Below, piece after piece: positions 17,839 to 28,600 of a stretch of DNA of 64,000 bases; position 1 is the stretch's first letter, and each line of letters begins with the position of its first letter. Origin of the DNA: VXNE01 sp965206615. GTDB lineage: Bacteria > Pseudomonadota > Gammaproteobacteria > Pseudomonadales > Azotimanducaceae. A program made the translations under genes and the position numbers. The stretch is taken from the NCBI GenBank assembly GCA_965206615.1, contig CBDBKI010000005.1:3410001-3474000 (forward strand), in the 5' to 3' direction. The notes under the pieces are model-generated. The model did no database searches and was not told the origin of the DNA. It worked only from the letters and a program-made list of their open reading frames with translations.

Positions 17839-18777
17839 ATGCCGAGCCTGGGGCTGGAAATCGAGAACCTGCACGTCCACACGGGCGGCCAGGTCATTCT
17901 GAAGGGCGTGAACCTGTCCGTGGGGCGCGGGGAGATACATGCGCTCATGGGGCCCAACGGGTCCGGCAAGAGCACGCTCGCGAACGTCATCGCGGGTCGC
18001 CCAGGCTATGCAGTCACCGCCGGCGCCGTGCGTCTCGATGGCGTGGACATCCTCGCGCTCGAACCCGAGGAGCGCGCGCATCTGGGCCTGTTCCTCGCGT
18101 TCCAGTACCCCGTCGAGATCCCGGGCGTCAGCAACATGGAGTTCCTGAAGGCGGCGCTCGACAGCCGCTACGCGGCCCACGGGCGCGAGGAGTTGTCCGC
18201 CGTCGAGTTCATACGGCACGCGCGCACGGCGGCGCAACGCCTCGAGCTCAATCCCGATTTCCTGAAACGCGGCGTCAACGAGGGTTTCTCCGGCGGCGAG
18301 AAGAAACGCAACGAGATCCTGCAGATGCTGCTGCTCGAACCCACCGTCGCCCTGCTCGACGAGACCGACTCCGGGCTCGACATCGACGCCATGCGAGTGG
18401 TGGCCGCCGGCGTGAACGCGTTCGCGTCCGACGACAACGCCGTCGTCCTCGTCACCCACTACCAGCGCCTGCTCGACTACATCGTGCCCGACTACGTGCA
18501 CGTGCTCGTGGACGGCGCCATCGCGCGCAGCGGGGACAAGTCGCTGGCCCTCGAACTCGAATCCCAGGGCTACGGGTGGCTGACGGAGTCAGAGCCTTCA
18601 GCCGGGGAGCGCGAGGGGGTACCCCTCGCAAAAGGACAGCCTTCAGCCGGGGAGCGCGAGGGGGTACCCCTCGCAAAAGGACAGCCTTCAGCCGGGGAGC
18701 GCGAGGGGGTACCCCTCGCAAAAGGACAGCCCTCAGCCGGGGAGCGCGAGGGGGTACCCTGCGCAGAAAAGGAATGA
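17839..18777 (+). CDS. sufC: SufC ATPase with a repeat-encoded C-terminal extension
   Basis: The ABC-type ATPase of the SufBCD complex. Walker A is G-P-N-G-S-G-K-S-T at residues 38-46, the signature F-S-G-G-E-K-K-R-N-E is at about residue 150, and Walker B is L-L-D-E-T-D-S-G-L-D. SufC is normally about 250 residues and the conserved part ends at G-Y-G-W-L near residue 250. Here the frame runs on for four copies of a 15-residue repeat (P-S-A-G-E-R-E-G-V-P-L-A-K-G-Q) to 312 residues. The repeat is a 45-base palindromic DNA element, so the tail is an insertion that kept the frame. The stop overlaps the sufD ATG. Confidence 0.94.
   Translation: MPSLGLEIENLHVHTGGQVILKGVNLSVGRGEIHALMGPNGSGKSTLANVIAGRPGYAVTAGAVRLDGVDILALEPEERAHLGLFLAFQYPVEIPGVSNMEFLKAALDSRYAAHGREELSAVEFIRHARTAAQRLELNPDFLKRGVNEGFSGGEKKRNEILQMLLLEPTVALLDETDSGLDIDAMRVVAAGVNAFASDDNAVVLVTHYQRLLDYIVPDYVHVLVDGAIARSGDKSLALELESQGYGWLTESEPSAGEREGVPLAKGQPSAGEREGVPLAKGQPSAGEREGVPLAKGQPSAGEREGVPCAEKE
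18595..18774 (+). repeat. Four tandem 45-bp palindromic units inside sufC
   Basis: Units start at 18595, 18640, 18685 and 18730. The first three are almost identical and the fourth diverges at its 3' end. Each carries GCGAGGGGGTACCCCTCGC, a near-perfect hairpin. Because 45 is a multiple of three, copy-number change leaves sufC in frame. The same core occurs in ligI on the opposite strand. Confidence 0.9.
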
Positions 18778-19898
18778 CCGCGGCCGAGGCATACGCCGAG
18801 CAGACCCGTGCGCAGGTCGCGGCGTACGCGCCCTGGCTCGACCGCCAGAACAGCCGCCGCGCGCTCGCCGAACGGGGGTTGCCCGAGCCGCGTTGCGAAG
18901 CCTGGCGCTACTCCAATCCGAATCGCTGGTACGAGGCGCAGGCCAGACCGGCGAGCAGGATCGCCGATCCCGTCCAGGCTACCGGCGCCGAAGTGGTGGA
19001 CTTCGAAGCCGCCGGTCCCGGGCAACGCGCCTGCATCGAACGCCACCTGCACAGCGCCATCGACCCGGTCCGGCATCCCCTGGCCACAGTCAACGACATC
19101 GCCATGCGCCTCGGCCTGCTCGTGCGGGTACCGGCATCCGCCGAGCCGGCGGAGATCGCCCTCGGCGAACTCGGCGGCGGCACCGAACGCGTGCTGGTAG
19201 TCGTGGAGCCGAACGCCTCCGCCACCCTCATCGAGCGACCGGCGACGCCGGCGCACCGCGTGGTGGAGTGCGTCCTCGGGCAAGGGGCGACGCTACGGCA
19301 CGTCCGGCTGCAGCCCTCGTCGGAGTCCGTCGAATACCAACTCGTCGCCGCGCACCTCTCCGACGCGTCGACCTACCGGCTCGCGCAGTACAGCCAGGGG
19401 GCGACTCTGCGCAGGAACGATCTGCACGTCGCGCTACGCGGCAGCGGCGCCAAAGTCGACGTCCGCTGTGCCTACCGGCTGGCGCCGCGCACGCATCTCG
19501 ACACCCAGGTCGGCATCGAGCACGACGCGACGCACTGCGTCAGCCGGCAGACCGCCCGCGGTGTCGTCGGCGACCGGGCGCGGGCGGTGCTGAACGGTCG
19601 TATCCACGTCGCACCGGGCGCGCAGCGCACCGACGCGGCCCTCACCACCAAGACGCTGCTGCTCGCGCCCACGGCCGAGATCAACGCGAAGCCCGAACTG
19701 ACCATCTACGCCGACGACGTGCAGTGCGCCCACGGCGCGACCGTGGGGGAAATCGACGCGGACGCCCTCTTCTACCTGCGCTCCCGCGGCGTGGACGCGA
19801 CCCGGGCCAGGGATCTGCTCATCGCGGGATTCCTCGCCGAAGCCGTCTCGGAGCCCTGCGGCGCCGACGCGCGGGCCCTGCTCGGCATTCCGGCATGA
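18774..19898 (+). CDS. sufD: SufD subunit of the Fe-S assembly complex
   Basis: A 374-residue partner of SufB in SufBC2D, needed for iron entry. The N-terminal part is helical (W-L-D-R-Q-N-S-R-R-A-L-A-E, then P-R-C-E-A-W-R-Y). The parallel beta-helix core and the C-terminal family region are recognisable as N-G-R-I-H-V-A-P-G-A-Q, L-L-A-P-T-A-E-I-N-A-K-P-E-L, I-Y-A-D-D-V-Q-C-A-H-G-A-T-V-G and Y-L-R-S-R-G. The ATG at 18774 overlaps the sufC stop; the frame is open upstream only because it crosses the sufC repeats. It overlaps sufS. Confidence 0.94.
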   Translation: MTAAEAYAEQTRAQVAAYAPWLDRQNSRRALAERGLPEPRCEAWRYSNPNRWYEAQARPASRIADPVQATGAEVVDFEAAGPGQRACIERHLHSAIDPVRHPLATVNDIAMRLGLLVRVPASAEPAEIALGELGGGTERVLVVVEPNASATLIERPATPAHRVVECVLGQGATLRHVRLQPSSESVEYQLVAAHLSDASTYRLAQYSQGATLRRNDLHVALRGSGAKVDVRCAYRLAPRTHLDTQVGIEHDATHCVSRQTARGVVGDRARAVLNGRIHVAPGAQRTDAALTTKTLLLAPTAEINAKPELTIYADDVQCAHGATVGEIDADALFYLRSRGVDATRARDLLIAGFLAEAVSEPCGADARALLGIPA

Positions 19899-21142
19899 CC
19901 TCCCCCGCCGCACCGCACGCCAGCGCTGCCACGACGTTCGACGTCGCGGCGGTTCGCGCGGACTTCCCCCTGATCGTGGGCCGGGACGACATCGCCTACC
20001 TCGACAACGCCGCCACCACGCAGAAACCCCGGGCCGTGCTGGACGCCGTGCGCAGCTACTACCGAACCACCAACGCCAACGTGCACCGCGGCGCCCACTC
20101 CCTGAGCGATGCGGCGACCGCGGCCTTCGAGGCGGCGCGGGAGACCGTCGCGCGACGCATCAACGCCGCGGCCCCGACCGAGATCGTCTGGACCCGCGGC
20201 ACCACGGAAGCCATCAACCTCGTCGCCCAGTCCTACGGGGGCTCCGTGCTGCGGCCCGGCGACCGGGTCCTGGTGACGGAACTGGAACACCACTCCAACA
20301 TCGTGCCCTGGCAGCTCGCCTGCGAGCGCGCGGGAGCGACCCTGGTCGCCGCACGGGTCACGCCCGCCGGCGCCCTCGACGCCGAGGATTTCGAGCGTCA
20401 GCTCGCCGCGGGCGACGTGCGCATCGCCGCCTTCGGGCATGTCTCGAACGCCCTCGGCACCGTGCACCCCGTGCGCGACCTCGTCGCACTCGCGCGCGCC
20501 GCGGGGGCGGCCACCGTCATCGACGGCGCGCAGGCCACGGCGCACTTCCCGATCGACGTCCAGGATCTCGACTGCGACTTCTACGCGTTCTCCGGCCACA
20601 AGATGTACGCCCCGACCGGCATCGGCGTGCTGTACGGCAGGGAGGCGCTGCTCGAGGCCATGCCGCCTTGGCAGGGGGGCGGAGAGATGATCGAAGAAGT
20701 CCGCATCGAGCGCACCACCTTCGCCGCGCTGCCGTTCAAGTTCGAGGCCGGCACGCCCAATATCGCCGGCGTGCTGGGGCTCGGCGCGGCCATCGACTAC
20801 CTCGAGCGCATCGATGCCGCGGGGATGTCGCGCCACGAGGCCGATCTGCTGTACGCCGCCACCGTCGGCCTGAACCAGGTAGAGGGCCTGCACGTGGTCG
20901 GAACGTCCCCGCTCAAGGGGCCGGTGCTGTCCTTCGTCATCGATGGCGCCCACCCGCACGACCTCGGGACCCTGCTCGACCGCCAGGGCGTCGCCGTCCG
21001 GACCGGCCATCACTGTGCGATGCCCCTGATGCAGCGCCTCGGAATCCCCGGCACCGTACGCGCTTCGTTCGCCCTGTATAATTCGGCGGAAGATGTCGAG
21101 CGACTCGTCGCCGGCGTGCACAAGGCACGGTCCTTCGTCTGA
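19895..21142 (+). CDS. sufS: Cysteine desulfurase SufS
   Basis: A 415-residue PLP-dependent group II cysteine desulfurase that takes sulfur from cysteine and hands it to SufE. The PLP Lys236 lies in S-G-H-K-M-Y-A-P-T-G. Other landmarks are A-Y-L-D-N-A-A-T-T-Q-K-P, N-V-H-R-G-A-H-S-L-S, E-H-H-S-N-I-V-P-W and D-G-A-Q-A. The catalytic persulfide Cys374 is in T-G-H-H-C-A-M-P. The ATG overlaps the end of sufD by four bases, and SufE is encoded downstream. Confidence 0.96.
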   Translation: MTSPAAPHASAATTFDVAAVRADFPLIVGRDDIAYLDNAATTQKPRAVLDAVRSYYRTTNANVHRGAHSLSDAATAAFEAARETVARRINAAAPTEIVWTRGTTEAINLVAQSYGGSVLRPGDRVLVTELEHHSNIVPWQLACERAGATLVAARVTPAGALDAEDFERQLAAGDVRIAAFGHVSNALGTVHPVRDLVALARAAGAATVIDGAQATAHFPIDVQDLDCDFYAFSGHKMYAPTGIGVLYGREALLEAMPPWQGGGEMIEEVRIERTTFAALPFKFEAGTPNIAGVLGLGAAIDYLERIDAAGMSRHEADLLYAATVGLNQVEGLHVVGTSPLKGPVLSFVIDGAHPHDLGTLLDRQGVAVRTGHHCAMPLMQRLGIPGTVRASFALYNSAEDVERLVAGVHKARSFV

Positions 21143-21166
21143 ACTCGCCCTTGGCGGGAGGACACC

Positions 21167-21520
21167 ATGGAAGCCCGAGAGTACGACCCACAGAGCATCA
21201 CGGTCACGCCCGCGGCGCTGGCGCACGTCGGCCGCCAGTTGCGCACGGAGGGCGCCGCGGCCCTCGTGCTCGGCGTCACCGAGAGCGGCTGCAACGGCTA
21301 CATGTACGAACTCGACTACGCCCGCGACGCCCTCCCCGACGCCCGTTCGTTCCGCTTCGGCGCGGACGTGTGCATCGAGGTGGCGGAGGAACACTGGCCG
21401 CTCGTGCGCGGCACCGAGATCGACTACGTCGTCGAGGGCCTGAACTCCACCCTGCAGTTCAACAACCCGAACGCGGACGCCCAGTGCGGCTGCGGCGAGA
21501 GCTTCTCGATCCGGGAGTGA
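21167..21520 (+). CDS. sufA: HesB/IscA-type A-type Fe-S carrier
   Basis: A 117-residue A-type carrier that passes clusters from the SufBCD scaffold to client proteins. The three conserved cysteines are present: one in E-S-G-C-N-G-Y and two in C-G-C-G-E-S-F near the C-terminus. The first motif reads G-C-N-G-Y where many relatives have G-C-S-G; this variant occurs in HesB-like proteins of suf operons. GGCGGGAGGA precedes the ATG. It lies between sufS and sufT. Confidence 0.88.
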   Translation: MEAREYDPQSITVTPAALAHVGRQLRTEGAAALVLGVTESGCNGYMYELDYARDALPDARSFRFGADVCIEVAEEHWPLVRGTEIDYVVEGLNSTLQFNNPNADAQCGCGESFSIRE

Positions 21521-21542
21521 ATCCCCAGTAGCGGTCGCCACC

Positions 21543-22067
21543 ATGGAACGTCGCATCGTCCCCGTCTCCCGCCCGGTCACCGCCCGCCTGGTCCCGACGG
21601 GCACGCCCATCGACATCGCCGCAGGGACGTTCGTCACCCTCACCCAGGCCCTCGGCGGCACCTACACCGTCGTTGTGGAAGGCAACATGGCCCGCATCGA
21701 GGGCGAGGACGCGGACGCGCTCGGGTTCGAACCGGAGAGCCTGCTGTTCGAACCGCCTGACAACGGCATGCCGAGCCTCGCCCAGGTCCACGAGGCGCTC
21801 GCTTCGGTGCACGATCCCGAGATTCCGGTGAACATCGTGGACCTCGGCCTCGTCTACGGATGCGAACTCGACGGCGACACCGTACGCATCGAAATGACGC
21901 TGACCGCCCCCGGTTGCGGCATGGGACCGGTCCTCGTCGACGACGTCAAGCGGCGCATCGGCCGCGTCCCGTTCGTCTGCGATGTCGAGGTCGACCTGGT
22001 GTTCGACCCGCCGTGGTCCCGCGACATGATGACCGAGGAGGCGCAGCTCTCCCTCGGGATTTTCTGA
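21543..22067 (+). CDS. sufT: SufT, DUF59/MIP18-family Fe-S maturation protein
   Basis: A 174-residue protein with an N-terminal beta-rich SufT-specific region (P-I-D-I-A-A-G-T-F-V-T-L-T-Q-A-L-G-G-T-Y-T-V at about residues 22-45). The DUF59 domain follows from residue 80: V-H-D-P-E-I-P-V-N-I-V-D-L-G-L-V-Y with the conserved D-P-E-I, and T-A-P-G-C-G-M-G with the conserved Cys. SufT helps mature a subset of Fe-S proteins under iron limitation. It lies between sufA and sufE, as in many actinobacterial and proteobacterial suf operons. Confidence 0.92.
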   Translation: MERRIVPVSRPVTARLVPTGTPIDIAAGTFVTLTQALGGTYTVVVEGNMARIEGEDADALGFEPESLLFEPPDNGMPSLAQVHEALASVHDPEIPVNIVDLGLVYGCELDGDTVRIEMTLTAPGCGMGPVLVDDVKRRIGRVPFVCDVEVDLVFDPPWSRDMMTEEAQLSLGIF

Positions 22068-22080
22068 CCGGCGGCGCCGC

Positions 22081-22518
22081 ATGGCTCCTGCCGCCACCGT
22101 GACCGCCGATCTGGACGAAATCCGCGACAGCTTCCGGTTCTTCGACGACTGGGAGGAGCGCTACCGCTTCATCATCGACCTCGGCAAGGCCCTGCCGGCC
22201 CTCGACGAGGCGGACAGGACCGAGGATCGCCTCGTGCGCGGCTGCCAGAGCCTCGTGTGGCTGGTGCCGAGCTTCGATACGGGCCACGGCACCCTGCATC
22301 TGGCCATCGACAGCGACGCCCACATCGTCCGGGGCCTCATCGCCATCGTCCTGGCCGCCTGCAACGACCGCACGCCCGAGCAGATCCTCGACTTCGATAC
22401 GGAGTCCCTGTTCACCGAACTCGACCTCATCGCGCACCTGAGCCCCACCCGCGGCAACGGGCTGCGAGCGATGGTGGCGCGCATTCGGCAGGAGGCGCAG
22501 GACCGGCTGCCCGGGTGA
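22081..22518 (+). CDS. sufE: SufE sulfur acceptor
   Basis: A 145-residue protein that receives persulfide sulfur from SufS and passes it to SufB. The active-site Cys55 lies in V-R-G-C-Q-S-L-V-W, and the N-terminal F-R-F-F-D-D-W-E-E-R-Y-R-F-I-I-D-L-G-K segment is the SufE helix pair. It ends the operon; the next gene belongs to a different system. Confidence 0.94.
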   Translation: MAPAATVTADLDEIRDSFRFFDDWEERYRFIIDLGKALPALDEADRTEDRLVRGCQSLVWLVPSFDTGHGTLHLAIDSDAHIVRGLIAIVLAACNDRTPEQILDFDTESLFTELDLIAHLSPTRGNGLRAMVARIRQEAQDRLPG

Positions 22519-22637
22519 CCTGTGCCCGTCCCGCGGTGTGCTGCTGCGGGGTAGTCCCAGACCTACGATGCGCCGGCGAGTTCGCGGTCGATGAGTTCTC
22601 GTGGCGGTTTCGGCGCCAATCCGAGGCGCGCAGCCGC

Positions 22638-25600
22638 GTGACCATTCAAGCACCACCATCCGGCCACGCGAATCGAGGGCCCGGGCGGAGTCCGCGAGAG
22701 CTTCCAGGCCTCGCCCACACTCTGCGGGCGTTTGTCGGAGGCTTGCTGCTGCTTGGCCTTGGGGCGTTCATGCAGGGGCAAGCCGCCTCGGCGGCCGACG
22801 GTGCGGGGACGCGGACCTCTGACGAGGCATCGGAAGACGATCTCCGTACGCTGTTATGGCTGCTCCGAAGGCGTTCGCCGGAGTTGCCCGCTGCGCCGTC
22901 TCCGCCGACCGTCGAAACGGAGACCGCGACCGAACTGACCGTCGCCTGGACCGCGTCGGCCGACGCGACCGAGATCGTCGGCTACGACGTGCAATACCGC
23001 CAAGGCGACGAAACCGCCTACCTGAGTTGGGAACACGGCGGGACGGAGACGCAGACGACCATCACCGGCCTGGACCCGGAGACCGTCTACACGGTGCGCG
23101 TGCGGGGGGTGAACGACTTCGGTGCCGGCGACTGGTCCGATCCCGGTCGCGGCACTACCGCCGCATCCGGACCGGTCTTCGCCGAAGGCGACAGCACCCG
23201 GCGCGAACTCCCCGAGAACGCTGCCCCAGGCATACCCGCCGGGTCCCCGGTCGTTGCCGCCGGCGCGACCGGCTACCGCCTCGAAGGAGCGGATGCCGGC
23301 GCTTTCCTCATGGATGCGGCGAGCGGCCAGATTCGCACACGGGAGCACGTCTCTTACGACCACGAGGAGCGCGCGGAGTACTCGGTGACGGTCACCGCCG
23401 CCGGCGCGAGCGGTCAGACCGCCAGCATCGCCGTGACCGTCGCCATCCTCGATGTAGACGAACCACCCGCGGCACCGACGCCACCAACGGTCACCGTGGC
23501 CACCTCGACGCGCCTGACCGTTGGCTGGACCGCACCGGAGAACACCGGTCCCGAGATCGTCGACTACGACGTGCAGTACCGTGAATTCGGGGGCGAGTTC
23601 GTCGACGTGGAACACGACGGCACGGCGACCACCCTCCGGCTCACCGGCCTGCAGCGCGGCACCCTCTACCAGATCCGGGTACGGGCCACCAACGCCGAGG
23701 GTACGGGCGCGTGGTCCGGGCGCGCCAGCGGGCGCACGGCCGGCGGTGGAGGTGGGGGTGGGGGCGGCGGAGGCGGCGGAGGTGGCGGGGGCAGCGGGGG
23801 CGGATCCACGCCCACCACGAACACGGTCCCGGCCTTCAGCGGCCCCTCGAGTTTCGCGGTCCCCGAGAACCGGTACGCCGTGGCGACGATCACGGCCAAC
23901 GATCCGGATGGCAGCGACCGGATCACGGGCTACGCGATCGCCAACGGCGTCGATGCGGCACGCTTCGAGATCGACGCGGACGACGGTGCGCTGCGGTTCA
24001 TCGACGCGCCGGACTTCGAGCGCCCGACGGACCTGCAGAGCCTGGACCCACCCGACCCGGCGTCCGACAACGAGTACCTGGTCTCGATCGAGGTCACCGG
24101 TGGCACCGGCAGCCGGGCCCGCACCGCGCAGCGACTGCTTCGCGTGCGGGTCTCGGACGTGCAGTTGGAGGCGCCCACATCGGTGACCGTGGATGCCATC
24201 GCCTCCACGAGTCTCACCCTGCACTGGACGCCGTCGTACAACACCGGGCCGGTGATCCTGCACTACGAACTGCAGCAACGCGCCGCCGGCCAGCGCGACT
24301 TCGCCCCGGTCGACCACCAGGACCAGGCGACGGTGGCAACCGTTCCCGGACTGCGTCCGGACACCGGCTACGAAATCCAGGTACGCGCGGTGAACGCCGA
24401 CGGCCCGAGCCCCTGGTCGGCCGGGACGTTCGCCACAACGGCGCCGAACGCGGTGCCGGTCTTTGCCGAGACGGATCCCGTGCGACAGGTGCCGGAGAAC
24501 ACCGTAGCGGAGATCCCGGTCGGCCTCCCCGTCACCGCCACGGATCCGAATGACGACCGGCTCGCGTACACCCTCGCTGGACCCGATGCCCGCCGCTTCG
24601 CCATCGATCGGAACAGCGGCCAACTGGAGACAGCGGCCGCGCTCGACCACGAAGCGGACGCAGAACACGCCGTGACCCTGCGCGTCGACGATGGCCAGGG
24701 CGGCCGCGCCAGCGTCGCCGTGACGGTGCGCGTTGCCGACGTGCAGGAACCACCGCCAATGCCGGTCGCCGCGGTCTCCTCCTCCACGCTGAACAGCCTG
24801 ACGGTCGGCTGGAGCGTGCCCGCCCACAGCGGACGTCCCTCCATCTCCGGGTACGACGTCCAGTACAGTGCCAGCGGCCCCTTCCAGACGTGGACTCACG
24901 ACGACACGACCACCACCACCACGATTACCGGGCTCGATCCCTCGACCGACTACGACGTGCAGGTGCTGGCGCGCAATGCCGAAGGAGCGAGCGGCTGGTC
25001 GACTCCCGCGACCGGACGCACCGAGATCAACCAGGCTCCGCGATTCCGGGAGACGGCCCCGGTCCGCCGGTTTGCCGAGAACACCGATGCCGGCGAGGAC
25101 GTCGGCGGGCCGGTCACGGCCACGGATGGTGACGGGGGCACCCTCGCGTACAGCCTCGAGGGCACCGACGCCGCCAGTTTAGACGTCGTCGCGACGACCG
25201 GACAGATCCGAACGCGATCCGGTGTCGACTACGACCACGAGATGCAGGACCGCCACAGCATCACCGTGCGCGTCCGCGACGGCCAGGGCGGCAGCGCCAC
25301 CGTGGGCGTGTCGATCCACGTGACCGACGTGTCGGGCGAGGCCCCGGTAACGCCTTCCCAACCACGGCTGACGGCGCCGTCCTCCACCAGCCTGAACGTC
25401 CAGTGGACAGCGCCGGCGAACACCGGGCCACCCATCGACGACTACGACTACCGGTACCGTGTGGACGACCCTGCGCAGGACTGGATCGAAGTCAGAAACA
25501 CCACAATCGTCGATGCCGAAGTCGTCATCGGCGACCTGATTCCCGGGACACGCTACGAAGTGCAGGTGCGCGCCAGCAACGACGAGGGTACCAGCGACTG

Positions 25601-28600
25601 GTCGGCCTCCTCCTACCACAGCACCGGTGCGAACGCCGATCCCGCCTTCCCGGCCACGAGCGCCACACGCCGTGTCCCCGAGAACACCCCCGCAAACCGG
25701 GACATCGGTGCCCCGGTGACCGCCACCGACGAGGAGGACACCACGCTGACGTATGGCCTCGAAGGCGCCGACGCCGACAGCTTCTCCATTGTCGAATCCT
25801 CCGGTCAGCTGCGTTCCACCACCGGCGTCGACTACAACCACGAGGCCATCGACCAGTATTCCGTCGTCGTCACGGCCGAGGACGAGCACGGGGGGACCGG
25901 GCGCATTTCCATCACCGTCGAGATCGAGGACGTGGCAGGCGAAGCGCCCGGAGTTCCGGACAGGCCGACCGTTACCGCTGCCTCTCCTGCACGCCTCGAC
26001 GTGTCCTGGAGCGTTCCGCAGAACGATGGTCCTGCCATCGAGGACTACGACTATCGCTACCGGCCCGACATTTCCGGGGCGACCTGGACCGAAGTGCTGG
26101 ACACCCCCATTTCCGGCACCCGGACCAGCATCGGCGACCTGATGGCGGCTACCCGCCACGAGGTGCAGATCCGCGCCGCCAACGACGAAGGCGCCGGGGG
26201 CTGGTCCCTGTCCGGCCGCGGCATGACCGAACTCGGCAATCCCGACCTGGTGGTGCTCTCCCCGGCCATCAACGACAGCAGCCCCTTCGGCGGTTCGTCC
26301 CTCACTGTGAGTATCACAGTCGGCAACCAGGGCACAGGGCCATCGGATGCGACCACCCTGCGCTACTACCGATCGGACGATGCCGCGATTTCCACGACCG
26401 ACACGGAACTCGGCACCGACCGCGTCGGCACCCTGATCGTCGGCGCCGAGAGCAACGAGTCCCTCCCGGTGGTCGCTCCGTCAGCCGACGGCACCTACTA
26501 CTTCGGAGCCTGCGTCGAAACGGTCGCCCGGGAAACCGCGACGGACAACAACTGCTCCGCCGCGGTCGCGGTCACCGTGGCGAATCCCGACCTGGTCGTC
26601 GAGAACCCGTCCGTCTCGGACGACGCCGTCTTCACCGCCGAATCCTTCAGCCTGAGTGCTGCCGTACGCAACCAGGGGTCACGAACGTCCGCCGCGACGA
26701 CCCTGCGGTACTACCGCTCCTCGGACGCGACCATCGGCACCGGCGACACGCTTGTGGGGACGGACAGCGTCAGGGGCCTTGCCGCTTCGGAGACCGTGGC
26801 CGAGTCCGTCGACGTCACGGCCCCGACGAGCGGCGGCATCTACCACTACGGCGCCTGCGCAGCCAGCGTCCATGGCGAGCAGAACACCGCCAACAACTGC
26901 TCGAGCGCCGTCGCCGTCGCCGTCACGGTGCTGACCGTACCGAAGGTCACCGGGATCGTCTTCTCCTCGAGTGCGGCCGCCGGGCAGTCCAACACCTACA
27001 AGCTCGGCGACGTCATCGAGGTCGGGGCCACCTTCAGCGAGAGCGTGACCGTCACCGGGCCACCGCAGGTCGCCCTGACCATCGGCGCCGCGACACGCAT
27101 GGCCGGCTACTCGAGCGGCTCGCCCGGCACCCTGCTCGTCTTCCAGTACACGGTGACGACCACGGACGAGGACACCGACGGGGCGTCCATCCAGGCCAAC
27201 GGTCTCGACGCCGGCGGGAGCGCCATTCAGAAGACCGGTACGACCGTCGACGCCAACCTGACCCACGCCGGGCGCGCCAACCAGTCGAGCCACAAGGTGG
27301 ACGGCGTTGCGCCGGACTTCGCCTCGCTGAACGCGTTCGGCAACCGGATCGTGCTCACGTTCCGGGAGTCCCTGGACGTCTCCCCGAAACCCGCGCCCGA
27401 GGACTTCACGGTCACCGTGGACGGCACCCCGCGAGACGTGACCGCTGTTTCGGTGAGCGGTAGCACCGTCACGCTGACGCTCGACTCCGCGGTGAGCGCG
27501 GGCGAGGCCGTCGCGATCACCTATGCCGGCACGGGCCCCCACCCCATCCGGGACGCGGCGCAGAACACCGCACCGGCCCTCAGCAGTCGTGCCGTGCGAG
27601 ACCAGACCGCGAATGTATGCGACCGGACCGCCCAGGTCCGCGACGCCATCGTGGCACGGACGTCCGTGTCCGCCTGCGCGGACGTCACCGCGGATCATCT
27701 GGCCGAGATCACCTTCCTCGATGTGGGTTCGGAGAGTGTCTCAGAATTGGCCACCGGCGATTTCGTCGGACTGACCGCGCTGAAGGCCCTCTTCCTCGAT
27801 GACAACAGCCTGACAAGTCTCCCCGACGGACTTCTCTCCGGCCTGGGTGCCCTCGAATGGCTGTGGCTCCATGACAACACGCTCACGTCCCTGGCCGCGA
27901 ACACCTTCTCCGGTTCGAAGGCGCTACGGTGGATAACGCTGGACGACAACGAACTCGATTCCCTGGACGCGGCTCTTTTCCGAGATCTGACCACTCTGGA
28001 AGACCTCAACCTCTCCGGCAACTCACTGGACACCCTCCCGGCAGGGATCTTCTCCGATCTGTCCGCATTGACGTTCTTGGGCCTCGACGACAACGATCTC
28101 GACGGCACCCTCCCCAGCACCGTCTTTGCCGGCCTTACTACCCTGAACCGGCTCTGGCTCAAGGACAACGGATTCGCCACGTTGCCCACTGGCCTCTTCT
28201 CCGGCCTCTCCGGTTTGACGTGGCTCGATCTCGAGGGCAACGACCTCGACGCCACTCTGCCGACCGATGTCTTCTCCGGACTCGTCGCACTCGAGGAGCT
28301 CTGGCTGGCGGAAAACGAGTTCGCGGCGCTGCCGGACGGCATCTTCGCCGGGCTGACCGGGCTGACCGAACTTGACCTGGACGACAACCCCACCGATCCG
28401 CTTCCGCTCGTGGTCTCCCTGCAGGCGCCGGCGGCGGGGCAACTCCGGGCCACCGTGCATACGGGAGCACCGTTCGAAATCAGGCTGAGCCTGCGCGTGC
28501 GCGGCGGCGCCATCGACGGCGGAGCCACTACGCTGACGATTCTCCAGGGGAGCGTCGAGAGCACTACTGTCGGCGTGTCGCGCATCGACGGCGGGAAGGC

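Noticed and set aside
18595..18774. CRISPR array reading of the sufC tandem repeats.
   Set aside because: Units are contiguous without spacers, in coding frame, and no cas genes are near.
21074..21082. A TATAAT-like box (GTATAATTCGG) inside sufS resembling the sufB promoter.
   Set aside because: It lies within coding sequence near the sufS end, with no -35 or IscR palindrome. A start for sufA there is conceivable but unsupported.
23745..23812. The G-rich run as a regulatory G-quadruplex.
   Set aside because: It is in frame and encodes a Gly linker between an FN3 and a cadherin module, which is enough to explain it.
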